Below, piece by piece: positions 17,933 through 26,421 of a stretch of DNA of 64,000 nucleotides. The notes beneath the pieces were generated by a model, which made no database searches, was not told the DNA's origin, and saw nothing but the letters and a program-made list of their open reading frames with translations. The DNA comes from Cohaesibacter gelatinilyticus (GTDB lineage: Bacteria > Pseudomonadota > Alphaproteobacteria > Rhizobiales > Cohaesibacteraceae): NCBI RefSeq assembly GCF_900215605.1, contig NZ_OBEL01000003.1, forward strand, positions 248,001 through 312,000, in the 5' to 3' direction. Made by a program: the position numbers and the translations under genes. The stretch's first letter is position 1. Every line of letters starts with the position of its first letter.

Positions 17933-19225
17933 TTAGTTGGGCAAGCCCGCAGCAGACATAGGTGCATTCTCGATCAATTTGGCACCGCTGGTGGTGATTT
18001 CCTTGATGCCCAGAGATCGCTGAGAGGTGCCATCCGGACGGAAACGGAAGAAACCATCACCAAAGCCGATGAAGCCTTGCGGGTCGGTCAAGGTTTCATG
18101 GGCGAAGCGACGTTCGCCGGCTTGGGCAACCAGAGCCGCTGACAGGATAACCGCGTCATAAGCGAGAGCCGCTACACGTGGTGGACGCTCGCCATATTGC
18201 TGAGTGTAACGATTGGCAAAGACATCAAAGCCGATGGTGCGGCCATCAAGATTGCGAAGGCTGGCCGGGGGAGCCGGATACCAGGCACCACGCAACATTG
18301 GCTCGCGAGAAACACTGGCGTTATCCCACTGACCGGAGCCAAGGAACTGAATTTTATTGGCGCGAATGCCCTGCCCGGCCAGCAATTGGGTTGCAGGCAC
18401 CGCTGCGACGCCTTCCGGAATATACATGGCGTCGATCTGATTTTTGATTTCGCCTAGCTTTTCTGCCGCAGTTTGCAGGCTGAACGGATCGGCCTTGCCA
18501 CCGCTCTTATATTTCTCGATTGCCAGAATACGGACACCATTGCGAGCAGCTGTCTGGCGCAAGGAGGCTTCTACCACAGAACCATAAGGTGTTGCTGGAA
18601 GCATGGCAGCAATGGAACGTTTGCCTTTGGAAGCCGCATAGGAAATCATGCGATCAACATCATTTTCAGGTGTGAAGTTGATCAGATAGACACCACGGGC
18701 AGCAACACCGGTATCAGTGGTAAAGGCCAGCATCGGAACACCAGCAGGCTTCAAGACAGTACCCGCTGTTTTGACCTGGGCCGAACGCATCGGACCGATA
18801 ACCAGCTGTGCACCTTCAGCCAGAGCCTTGGAGGCCTGAAGTGCAGCTTGATCCTGACCGACATCCTTGACGATCACTTGCAAGTCGGCGCTGGAATAAT
18901 CCTGCAAGGCCATCGCAGCGGCATTGCGAATGGATTGTCCCGCTTTACCAAACTGACCCGGAGCAGAACTTGGCGTCAATAGAGCAACACGTACACTACC
19001 CGAGCCCAAAACTTCACCGGTAGGCTGTGCGATGACAGGTGGATTAACACCCGGAGTAGGCCGAGTGGAATAGCCCGGGCCACCCAATGTGACTGGCTGA
19101 CAGGCCGTCACAATCCCTGCCAAAGCCACGGCTGCGCCAGCACGCACAGCAGAGCGTTTGCTCGATGCTGAGAGTGGGGCGGCAATCTGGTTGGCTGCTT
19201 TTTCAAGCATTGGTTTGAAACGCAT
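17933..19225 (-). CDS. LpoA-like penicillin-binding protein activator lipoprotein
   Basis: 430 residues. A basic N-terminus and hydrophobic stretch lead to a lipobox ending at ...IVTAC, so the mature protein should be a lipoprotein with Cys near residue 42. A Pro-rich linker follows and then a type I periplasmic-binding fold (SVRVALLTPSSAPGQFGKAGQ ... VIGPMRSAQV ... FTPENDVDRMISYAA). Alphaproteobacterial proteins of this type next to rsmI/yraN/gshB are annotated as penicillin-binding protein activators related to LpoA, but the N-terminal TPR part of enterobacterial LpoA is missing. Function in peptidoglycan synthesis is therefore inferred. Confidence 0.85.
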   Translation of the reverse strand: MRFKPMLEKAANQIAAPLSASSKRSAVRAGAAVALAGIVTACQPVTLGGPGYSTRPTPGVNPPVIAQPTGEVLGSGSVRVALLTPSSAPGQFGKAGQSIRNAAAMALQDYSSADLQVIVKDVGQDQAALQASKALAEGAQLVIGPMRSAQVKTAGTVLKPAGVPMLAFTTDTGVAARGVYLINFTPENDVDRMISYAASKGKRSIAAMLPATPYGSVVEASLRQTAARNGVRILAIEKYKSGGKADPFSLQTAAEKLGEIKNQIDAMYIPEGVAAVPATQLLAGQGIRANKIQFLGSGQWDNASVSREPMLRGAWYPAPPASLRNLDGRTIGFDVFANRYTQQYGERPPRVAALAYDAVILSAALVAQAGERRFAHETLTDPQGFIGFGDGFFRFRPDGTSQRSLGIKEITTSGAKLIENAPMSAAGLPN

Positions 19226-19480
19226 CGAGATTTGGCCTCCTCGGGCAGCTACATTTCGAATTGGGCGTTTGATTTGTCAGAAATAACCTGTCAAAACAAC
19301 TCTGTTACAGTCGGTAGGCATGATTCGATGGCGAAAAGGCAAAACTGTGACCATTTTGTCGCGAATTTGACAGAAAAGTTCACAAATTCTTACAGCCTGT
19401 TTCGAGCTACATCGCACCTGCCAAAAACCGGACAGATCCTGTCTGGACGTTCAAACGCATCATCGCAGCACCCGATCATT

Positions 19481-20464
19481 ATGACAAAGCCATCAGACCT
19501 GCCAACAGACCAAGCTTCTCCCGAACTTGATGAGAATAGTCATCAAGATGCACCCCTTGAAAAATCAGAAGCTGCGCTAGGCGAAGCAGAGTATATTTTG
19601 CTTGGCAACAAGATGAAAGCGCCAAAATTGCCAGCTGCGCTTTATGTCACAGCTACCCCGATCGGGAACTTGAAGGACATCACCATTCGTGCGCTGGAAA
19701 CACTGGCAGCATGCGATATCATTGCTTGTGAAGACACGCGCGTGTCCCGTAAATTGCTAAGCCATTATGGCATCCGAAGCCATCTGGTCACCTATCATGA
19801 GCATAATGCGGACAAGCAACGCCCCTATCTGCTGAATGCCCTGAATGAGGGAAAGGCCATTGCGCTGATCAGCGATGCAGGCACCCCGCTCCTCTCTGAT
19901 CCCGGTTACAAACTGGTTGAAGATGTTTTGAGCGAAGGCTTTGAAATCACGCCGATTCCTGGTGCATCGGCTCTATTGGCGGCCTTGGTGCCTGCAGGCC
20001 TGCCAACAGATCAAATCCATTTTGCTGGCTTCTTGCCTCAAAAGGCTGGAGCCCGCGTCACCAAGTTGGTGAGCCTGAAAGATATTCCCGGTACGCTTGT
20101 TTTCTACGAAAGCCCGCGCCGCCTCGGCCCGGTATTGAGCGCAATGGCTGAGCATCTGGGGGTAGAGCGCAAAGCGGTGATTGCCCGCGAGCTGACCAAG
20201 AAGTTCGAAGAATTTCGTCGAGGCAACTTGGCTGAGCTGGCTGAGCATTATGCAAATAGCGACGCGCCAAAAGGCGAAGCTGTGATCCTGCTGGGTCCCG
20301 CAGCCAAGAAGGAGCTTGATGAAAATGATCTGGACCAACTGATTCGCCAGGGATTGGCGGAAGGGCTGCATGTGAAACAGCTGTCAGCCGACTTGGCGCT
20401 TAAAACTGGTCGCAAGAAAAACGAAATCTATAAGCTGGCTCAGACTATCAAGGATCAGATATAG
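19481..20464 (+). CDS. rsmI: 16S rRNA (cytidine-1402-2'-O)-methyltransferase RsmI
   Basis: 327 residues from the chosen start. Motifs: LYVTATPIGNLKDITIRALE, CEDTRVSRKLLSHYGI, ISDAGTPLLSDPGYKLV and PGASALLAALVPAGLPTD, all characteristic of the YraL/RsmI tetrapyrrole-methylase fold. It 2'-O-methylates C1402 in the decoding centre. The frame is open back to 19232, but that part lies in the gap shared with the divergent lipoprotein gene and has no family likeness; ATG 19481 or 19613 are the realistic starts and neither has a strong ribosome site. Confidence 0.93.
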   Translation: MTKPSDLPTDQASPELDENSHQDAPLEKSEAALGEAEYILLGNKMKAPKLPAALYVTATPIGNLKDITIRALETLAACDIIACEDTRVSRKLLSHYGIRSHLVTYHEHNADKQRPYLLNALNEGKAIALISDAGTPLLSDPGYKLVEDVLSEGFEITPIPGASALLAALVPAGLPTDQIHFAGFLPQKAGARVTKLVSLKDIPGTLVFYESPRRLGPVLSAMAEHLGVERKAVIARELTKKFEEFRRGNLAELAEHYANSDAPKGEAVILLGPAAKKELDENDLDQLIRQGLAEGLHVKQLSADLALKTGRKKNEIYKLAQTIKDQI

Positions 20465-20486
20465 ATCAAAATTCCAACGAGTTGGC

Positions 20487-20906
20487 ATGCCTCTACATCG
20501 CCCCGATAAGTCCAAAGCCCAACCATCGGGCAAAGAATTAAAGAAGCGCCAGACCTATAAACAGGGTCTGAAAGCCGAGCGGTGGGCAATGTGGATCTTG
20601 CGTGCCAAGGGATATTCCATTCGGGCACAACGTTATAAGGCCCAAGGCGGTGAGATTGATCTGATTGCCCAAAAAGGCAAAAGCCTTGTTTTTGTTGAAG
20701 TGAAATATCGGCAATCACTGGAAGATGCACTTTATTCCATCACGCCGCGCAATCAGGCGCGCATAGTTGCCGCAAGTCAGCATTATCTCGCCAATCATTC
20801 TTGCGAGGCTTTTGAAACCTTTCGCTTTGATGTCATGGCTTTCGCCCCGAAAAAGGGGCTGCTCCCACGATATCAACATATCGAAAATGCATTCGAAGCC
20901 TTTTAA
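20487..20906 (+). CDS. yraN: YraN/UPF0102 family protein, restriction-endonuclease-like fold
   Basis: 139 residues, 22 bases after rsmI. The core has GLKAERWAMWILRAKGY, then GGEIDLIAQKGKSLVFVEVKYR, the E/D...ExK pattern of PD-(D/E)XK nucleases. The family sits almost always next to rsmI and its biochemical role is unsettled. The N-terminal basic tail is common in this family. Confidence 0.93.
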   Translation: MPLHRPDKSKAQPSGKELKKRQTYKQGLKAERWAMWILRAKGYSIRAQRYKAQGGEIDLIAQKGKSLVFVEVKYRQSLEDALYSITPRNQARIVAASQHYLANHSCEAFETFRFDVMAFAPKKGLLPRYQHIENAFEAF

Positions 20907-21026
20907 GCTTTGCTTTGGCATGCTTAAGCAGTCTTGGCAGTTGAAATTGCGGCTCTAAGCCGACATATAGGAAGAACTGCCCGCTCAGTCTCTTATCTCC
21001 TCAGGGGCTTTTCGGAAAATTTTCTA

Positions 21027-21080
21027 CAGCACGTTCCTGAAAAGTTGAAGCACTTTTCGGACAAGAATTTGCATCAAAAC
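21027..21080 (+). repeat. Short hairpin repeat, copy 4 (gshB leader)
   Basis: CAGCACGTTCCTGAAAAGT, loop TGAAGC, ACTTTTCGGACAAG, AATTTGCATC. It sits about 35 bases upstream of the chosen gshB start, in the same orientation as the other copies. A CTTTTCGGAAAAT just before it (from 21008) could be a remnant of a further unit. Confidence 0.75.
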
Positions 21081-21114
21081 AATGGCTTTAATGCCCAAGC
21101 TCGGAGCTGTAAAC

Positions 21115-22062
21115 ATGGTCAAGCCGCTCAAGGTCGCCTTCCAGATGGATCACATTGAAAGCATCAATATTGCTGGAGATTCCACCTTTGCATTGATGCT
21201 GGAAGCGCAAAATCGTGGCCATCAGCTCTATCACTATGTGGTTGAAAGCATGGCGCAGGAAGATGGCGAAATCTTTGCCAGTCTTGAGCCAGTGATCGTC
21301 AAGGATGAAGTTGGTGATCATTATGAGTTGGGCGAGGCGATACGCACCAATCTGGCGGAAATGGATGTAATCCATATGCGTCAGGATCCGCCCTTCGATA
21401 TGGGCTATATCTCGGCAACGCATCTGCTGGAGCGCATTCATCCAAAAACCTTGGTCGTGAATGATCCGGCAGAGGTGCGCAATGCGCCTGAAAAGATCTT
21501 TGTGACCGAATATCCGGATCTGATGCCGCCAACCTTGATCACACGTTTCGAATCCGAGTTGCGCCGTTTCAAGGAAAAATATGGCGATATTGTCATGAAG
21601 CCGCTCTATGGAAATGGGGGGGCTGCGGTGTTTCGCCTTCGTCAGGAAGATCAGAATTTTGGCTCATTGATGGGCCTGTTTGGTGAAATCTTCCGTGAGC
21701 CATGGGTGGCTCAGCAATTTTTGCCCGATGTCAAAGACGGCGACAAGCGTATCATATTAGTAGATGGAGAACCTGTTGGGGCGATTAACCGCATTCCGGC
21801 GGCGGACGATTTGCGCTCCAATATGGTTCAGGGCGGCCAGGCCCAGAAAACAGAATTGACCGAACGGGAGATTGAGATTTGTGCCCGTATAGGACCGGCT
21901 CTGAAAGAGCGCGGTTTCATCTTTGTCGGGATTGATGTGATCGGAGGATATCTTACCGAGATCAATGTGACCTCCCCGACAGGGATCCGCGCCATTCAGC
22001 GTCTGGACGGCATCGATATTGCAGCCATCATTTGGGATAAAATCGAAGCCAAAAAACAGTAA
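21115..22062 (+). CDS. gshB: Glutathione synthase
   Basis: 315 residues, an ATP-grasp ligase joining gamma-glutamylcysteine and glycine. Visible: [53 protein letters not shown] (ATP loop), [19 protein letters not shown] and [11 protein letters not shown] near the end (here [15 protein letters not shown]). Longer starts exist at 21082 and 21091, but ATG 21115 has GGAG eight bases upstream and matches the usual family start. Same direction as rsmI-yraN, with the hairpin repeat in between. Confidence 0.96.
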   Translation: MVKPLKVAFQMDHIESINIAGDSTFALMLEAQNRGHQLYHYVVESMAQEDGEIFASLEPVIVKDEVGDHYELGEAIRTNLAEMDVIHMRQDPPFDMGYISATHLLERIHPKTLVVNDPAEVRNAPEKIFVTEYPDLMPPTLITRFESELRRFKEKYGDIVMKPLYGNGGAAVFRLRQEDQNFGSLMGLFGEIFREPWVAQQFLPDVKDGDKRIILVDGEPVGAINRIPAADDLRSNMVQGGQAQKTELTEREIEICARIGPALKERGFIFVGIDVIGGYLTEINVTSPTGIRAIQRLDGIDIAAIIWDKIEAKKQ

Positions 22063-22122
22063 TTGGAATAGACGTCAGCGGGCAAGCCTTGGACCAGTCT
22101 GCGCCTGGCGAAGAGTGGAACA

Positions 22123-23313
22123 ATGCGAACTTTCTTCAAGAAGCGGAGCTTGGCTCCGCTTGTCATGTCTTTTCTTGTCCTGATGCCAGTGGCAAATGCC
22201 AATGGTGAGCCAGTGCTGCCAAATGATACATCTACATTGGAAGGTCTGGGCGCGGCTCTGTTCTTTGATGAAAATCTCTCGAAGAACCGCACCATGTCTT
22301 GTGCCACCTGTCATTCGGCAGAAACCGGTTTTGCCGATCCGCGCGATAATGGTTTTGATGAACCGGTCAATCGAGCGGTATCCTTGGGCGATGATGGGGA
22401 ATCCATTGGAGACCGAAATGCTCCAGCAGCGGGTTATGCCGCATTCTCTCCGGACTTCCATAAGAATAGAGAAGGTCTTTGGGTCGGTGGCCAATTCTGG
22501 GATGGACGTGAAAAAGATCTCGCAGGGCAGGCAGGTGGCCCTCCTCTGAATCCTATTGAAATGGGCATGCCTGACAAGGCGTCCGTCGTTGAGCGACTGC
22601 AAGAGAATGAAACCTATATCAAGAGCTTCAAACATCTCTTCGGAGAGGATATCTTCAAAGATTCTGATAAAGCCTATGGCTCCATGACCAAGGCCATCGC
22701 AGCTTTTGAAAAAACAGATTATTTTGCACCGTTCGATTCCAGATATGATCGATACCTGCGCGGAGAAGTGAAATTTACCAAGCAGGAGGAGTTGGGGCGT
22801 ACCCTTTTTTTCAGCCCGCAATTCACCAATTGTAATATTTGCCATCAACTCCATACAACACCGGGTGCGGCCAGAGAGACCTTCTCCAATTATCAATATT
22901 TCAATATTGGCGTGCCGGTGAATGAAGCTGTCCGCAACGTCAATGGCTCCAAACCCGGCACCATTGATCATGGGTTGCTGGCCAACCCGGCCGTCACCGC
23001 AAAAAATTGGGACGGAAAATTCAAGACGTCAACCTTGCGCAATGTTGCGGTCACTGGTCCCTATATGCATAACGGCGTCTTCAAGGATCTGAAAACGGTT
23101 GTCCAGTTCTACAATCGCTATAACAGCCTCAAAAAATCCTCACAGATCAATCCGGAGACGGGTAAGACATGGGGAAAACCGGAAGTGCCCGCAACCTTGG
23201 ATGTCAAGGAGCTGACCACCGGTCCGGCTCTGGATGAAAAGCGGATCAATGCTCTGGTTGCTTTCATGAAAACGCTCACAGACAAACGCTACGAACATCT
23301 GCTCGAAGAGTAG
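22123..23313 (+). CDS. Dihaem cytochrome c peroxidase / MauG family protein, periplasmic
   Basis: 396 residues. A signal peptide (about 1-26, cleaved near VANANG) precedes two c-type haem motifs: CATCH with Cys60, Cys63, His64, and CNICH with Cys237, Cys240, His241. RDNGFDEPVNRAVSLG, FWDGRE and TLRNVAVTGPYMHNGVF are typical of the bacterial CcpA/MauG group. It probably reduces hydrogen peroxide, or oxidises a protein partner, in the periplasm with electrons from a small cytochrome c. No partner cytochrome is adjacent. It is followed by repeat element B. Confidence 0.92.
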   Translation: MRTFFKKRSLAPLVMSFLVLMPVANANGEPVLPNDTSTLEGLGAALFFDENLSKNRTMSCATCHSAETGFADPRDNGFDEPVNRAVSLGDDGESIGDRNAPAAGYAAFSPDFHKNREGLWVGGQFWDGREKDLAGQAGGPPLNPIEMGMPDKASVVERLQENETYIKSFKHLFGEDIFKDSDKAYGSMTKAIAAFEKTDYFAPFDSRYDRYLRGEVKFTKQEELGRTLFFSPQFTNCNICHQLHTTPGAARETFSNYQYFNIGVPVNEAVRNVNGSKPGTIDHGLLANPAVTAKNWDGKFKTSTLRNVAVTGPYMHNGVFKDLKTVVQFYNRYNSLKKSSQINPETGKTWGKPEVPATLDVKELTTGPALDEKRINALVAFMKTLTDKRYEHLLEE

Positions 23314-23323
23314 AAAGTTATTC

Positions 23324-23518
23324 GTCTTCACGCTATTCCTGATCTTGCGATCAGAGCTCCAGACGGGACGTTTTCCTTTTACGGATCCTTTTCTCAAATC
23401 AATCTCTCAAGGAAAAAGAATTCGGCGGGAGCATCGCGCTTCCGCCGGGAGCTGATAAGCGACCGCAGCTTGGCTGCGCCCCTCGGAGGTCCGGCCAAGG
23501 CCGGAATAGCCGTGAGAG
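23324..23518. repeat. Interspersed palindromic element, copy B (about 195 bp, rearranged)
   Basis: The 21-mer found twice in copy A occurs at 23324-23344, followed by the same GATC-(4 nt)-GATC hairpin and a GAGCTCCAGACGGG-type stretch. Further shared pieces are GAATTCGGCG at 23420-23429, GGGAGC(T/C)GATA and GCGACCGCAGCT (to 23470), and ATAGCCGTGAGAG at 23506-23518. Relative to A it is inverted, lacks the outer 13-mer on the left, and on the right has the two ATAGC units merged with the second 21-mer missing. It again lies between convergent genes. Confidence 0.78.
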
Positions 23519-23550
23519 GGATAGAGTGAGAGATATAATTCATCAAAAAT

Positions 23551-23577
23551 AAAAGGCACCATCCCGGGTGCCTTTTT
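23551..23577. terminator. Bidirectional terminator between the peroxidase and secreted protein genes
   Basis: GGCACC (23555-23560), loop ATCCCG, GGTGCC (23567-23572), flanked by AAAA and TTTTT so that each strand ends in a T-run. Confidence 0.85.
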
Positions 23578-23622
23578 GCTGCTGAAAAAAACTGACTATC
23601 AATTGGTTATGAAGTTGAGAAA

Positions 23623-24039
23623 TTATTGCCCAAACTTGGCGCCCATGGCTTCTGCCTTGGTTTGCAGTGCTGTACATTGAGGAGTTGTTTGGGCTCCCTG
23701 ATGACCTGATAAATCCTCGCAGCTCAATGCTGCCATGGAATTAAGACAGTCAACAGCCGCAGGCTCCAGCGCTGGATGCTGGGTGATTGAGGTAAAGTCT
23801 TGGCGAACATTGGCGCACATGCCTTCAATCATCATTGTGGCTTGTGTTTTCATCGCTTCATTCATGCCTTGAACCTTATTGATCTCGGCCATGGCACAGC
23901 TTTTCATTTTTTCGCAAAAACCTGCATAAGCACTCTCGAAAGTAGCGGTTTGTCCAGGACTTGAAAGGGCAAGCAGCCCAAATGCAGCAAGCGCGAATGT
24001 GTGTGCCTTGATTGTCGACATATGGGTGATTTGTGTCAT
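23623..24039 (-). CDS. Small secreted protein with six conserved-looking cysteines, function unknown
   Basis: 138 residues. A signal peptide (KAHTFALAAFGLLALSSPGQ, cleaved near QTA) is followed by a compact helical domain with Cys in the pattern FCEKMKSCAM, GMCANV, DCLNSM, LSCEDL and QCTALQ, which could form three disulphides. Chosen start ATG 24039 has GAGGGA just upstream; an upstream TTG is less likely. I do not recognise the family. It converges on the dihaem peroxidase across element B. A periplasmic role is implied only by the signal and cysteines. Confidence 0.75.
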   Translation of the reverse strand: MTQITHMSTIKAHTFALAAFGLLALSSPGQTATFESAYAGFCEKMKSCAMAEINKVQGMNEAMKTQATMMIEGMCANVRQDFTSITQHPALEPAAVDCLNSMAALSCEDLSGHQGAQTTPQCTALQTKAEAMGAKFGQ

Positions 24040-24120
24040 TTTGTCCCTCAACCCTCAAAATTGTTCTTTCACAGGGTGGGACGCGGTGGAATCAGATTTG
24101 GTTCTAACAAAATGAAAAAA

Positions 24121-24645
24121 TCAGCCAAATAAATTCATTTGATCGGGATTTTTAACAGAGCGTGGATCGATACTTTCATGCTCAAGTAGCCAGATCTTGG
24201 TATCCATGCCGCCACCAAACCCGACCAACTTGCCATCCGCTCCTATCACGCGGTGACAGGGCACAATGATGGGAATAGGGTTGGCATTGTTGGCCATACC
24301 AACGGCTCGACTTGCACCCTTGTCTCCTAAGGCTTGTGCAATATCGCCATAAGATTTCACTTCACCAAATGGAATTGCAGCCAATTGTTGCCAGACTGCC
24401 TTTTGAAAATCTGAACCATTAAGGCGGTATGGCACGTCAAAGACAGTGAGTTCCCTGGCAAAATAAGCAGATAGCTGATTGCGCACTTCGGCAAAAGGGG
24501 TTGGGTCCTCATGCCATTCGGGCTCGATGAAACGCCGGCGGGCACTCTCCGGAAAATGCAGGAAATCGAGCTGACCACCCTCACCGCCCATGAGCAGTGA
24601 TCCAACTGGGCTTTCCATTTGCCAATATAGAATGGGTTCAGCCAT
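24121..24645 (-). CDS. ogt: Methylated-DNA--protein-cysteine S-methyltransferase (Ogt type)
   Basis: 174 residues. The active-site motif IPIIVPCHRVIG with the acceptor Cys, the HTH segment DFQKAVWQQLAAIPFGEVKSY and the C-terminal VGFGGGMDTKIWLLEHE are all present. It repairs O6-methylguanine and O4-methylthymine by irreversible transfer to Cys. The frame is open to 24687, but ATG 24645 has GGAGA five bases upstream and gives the normal length. No Ada domain, so not an adaptive-response regulator. Confidence 0.94.
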   Translation of the reverse strand: MAEPILYWQMESPVGSLLMGGEGGQLDFLHFPESARRRFIEPEWHEDPTPFAEVRNQLSAYFARELTVFDVPYRLNGSDFQKAVWQQLAAIPFGEVKSYGDIAQALGDKGASRAVGMANNANPIPIIVPCHRVIGADGKLVGFGGGMDTKIWLLEHESIDPRSVKNPDQMNLFG

Positions 24646-24787
24646 TTTTCTCTCCGCATCCAATATATCCTCACTCTGCCATATCAAAGTTTGAAACGCC
24701 AGTATTTGTTCTCTATGTGTTCTTGAAAAGGTACGAAAATCCCTTTAAGGTTGTGATGAATAATGATTATCGTCAAAAGGCCTTGTC

Positions 24788-26320
24788 ATGGTTGCACATG
24801 TTCAGACTGTCTCCTTTCAGGGGGTAACCGCCATTCCGGTGGATGTACAGGTGCAGATTGCGCCCGGCCTTCCTGCTTTTACCATCGTCGGCTTACCTGA
24901 CAAAGCGGTAGCAGAAAGCCGTGAGCGTGTGAGAGCGGCGCTCACCGCGTCCGGTCTGGCATTGCCACCAAAACGCATCACCATCAATCTGGCCCCGGCT
25001 GATTTGCCAAAGGAAGGCAGCCATTTTGATCTACCCATCGCATTGGGATTGATGGTGGCGATTGGTGCCCTGCCCTCGGATTGTCTGGATGATTATCTGA
25101 TTTTGGGAGAATTGGCATTGGATGGCAGAACCGCTTCCGTCGTTGGCGTCTTGCCAGCAGCTATAGCTGCCAATGGGCGAGATGAGGGTTTGATTTGTCC
25201 ATCAGATTGCGGACCAGAGGCTGCTTGGGCGGATCCGGATATGTCGATCCTCGCACCAACCAGTTTGATCTCGCTTGCTAACCATTTCAAAGGTCAACAG
25301 GTTCTCTCCCGACCCAAGGCGGCCATTCGACAAGCTAAAGACAATAAGTTGAACCTTTCTGATATCAAAGGGCAGGAAGTCGCCAAGCGGGCCTTGGAAG
25401 TCGCTGCCAGTGGCGGGCATAACATGGTAATGGTTGGCCCTCCAGGTTCGGGAAAATCCATGCTGGCGTCGCGCCTTCCGACCATTTTGCCGCCTTTGAC
25501 GCCAAAGGAATTGCTGGACGTTTCCATGATCCAGTCCATGGCGGGGCTGTTACCGCAAGGTCAGCTCTCAAATGCGCGCCCCTTCCGCTCACCCCATCAT
25601 TCTGCTTCCATGGCGGCAATGGTCGGTGGCGGTGCGCGTGCCAAACCGGGAGAAGTGGCGCTTGCTCACAATGGCATCCTGTTTTTGGATGAATTGCCGG
25701 AATTCTCTCCGCAAGTGCTGGATAGTCTGCGCCAACCGATTGAAAGCGGCGAGGTTTCTATTTCCCGTGCAAATCATCGGGTTAGCTATCCGTCTCAAAT
25801 ACAATTGATTGCGGCCATGAATCCTTGTCGCTGTGGCCATGCTGGGGAGCCGGGTTTCGTTTGCAAACGCGGTCCCAGATGTGCCGCTGACTATCAGGCT
25901 CGGATTTCTGGTCCTTTGATGGATCGTATTGATCTGCGGATCGAGGTTCCAGCGGTTTCAGCCACAGATCTTATGTTGCCTCCGCCCAAGGAAGGCTCCA
26001 AAGAGGTGGCCTTACGTGTTGCCAAAGCCCGTGCCATCCAGAAAGAACGTTATAGCGCCAAAGGTCGTCCGGATGTTCTGACCAATGCGCAATGTCCGGC
26101 CAGCCTGATCGAGCAGGTGACCATACCGAGCGAAGGTGCCATGGATCTGCTGCGTTTGGCAGCAACCAGTATGTCACTCTCTGCTCGTGGCTATCATCGG
26201 GTTCTGAAAGTAGCGCGTACCTTGGCGGATCTGGCTGAGCGGGAGCAACCAGGTAAAGAAGACATCGCTGAGGCGCTCTCCTATCGAATGACATCCAGTA
26301 CATCGCTGACCATGGCTTGA
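24788..26320 (+). CDS. comM: YifB/ComM-family Mg-chelatase-like AAA+ ATPase
   Basis: 510 residues. The N-terminal Lon-protease-like ChlI domain (about 1-170; GLPAFTIVGLPDKAVAESRERVRAAL) is followed by an AAA+ core with Walker A VGPPGSGKSMLASRLP, FRSPHHSASMAAMVGGG, Walker B ILFLDELPEF, and a C-terminal domain with the zinc-like CRCGHAG...C...C cluster and RGYHRVLKVARTLADL. ComM is a helicase promoting branch migration during integration of transformed DNA; in most bacteria it is a conserved orphan. No competence genes are nearby. Confidence 0.94.
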   Translation: MVAHVQTVSFQGVTAIPVDVQVQIAPGLPAFTIVGLPDKAVAESRERVRAALTASGLALPPKRITINLAPADLPKEGSHFDLPIALGLMVAIGALPSDCLDDYLILGELALDGRTASVVGVLPAAIAANGRDEGLICPSDCGPEAAWADPDMSILAPTSLISLANHFKGQQVLSRPKAAIRQAKDNKLNLSDIKGQEVAKRALEVAASGGHNMVMVGPPGSGKSMLASRLPTILPPLTPKELLDVSMIQSMAGLLPQGQLSNARPFRSPHHSASMAAMVGGGARAKPGEVALAHNGILFLDELPEFSPQVLDSLRQPIESGEVSISRANHRVSYPSQIQLIAAMNPCRCGHAGEPGFVCKRGPRCAADYQARISGPLMDRIDLRIEVPAVSATDLMLPPPKEGSKEVALRVAKARAIQKERYSAKGRPDVLTNAQCPASLIEQVTIPSEGAMDLLRLAATSMSLSARGYHRVLKVARTLADLAEREQPGKEDIAEALSYRMTSSTSLTMA

Positions 26321-26421
26321 TATTGGTAGGAGCATACAGCTCAGCGATCAAGGTTTTGGTCACAGATCTGTGCTATGACGGAAGAAATTTGATCCATCAT
26401 AGCCAGAGCTTCTAGTGCTTA

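Noticed and set aside
19232-19480. Upstream extension of RsmI
   Set aside because: Occupies the promoter gap shared with the divergent lipoprotein and matches nothing in the family.
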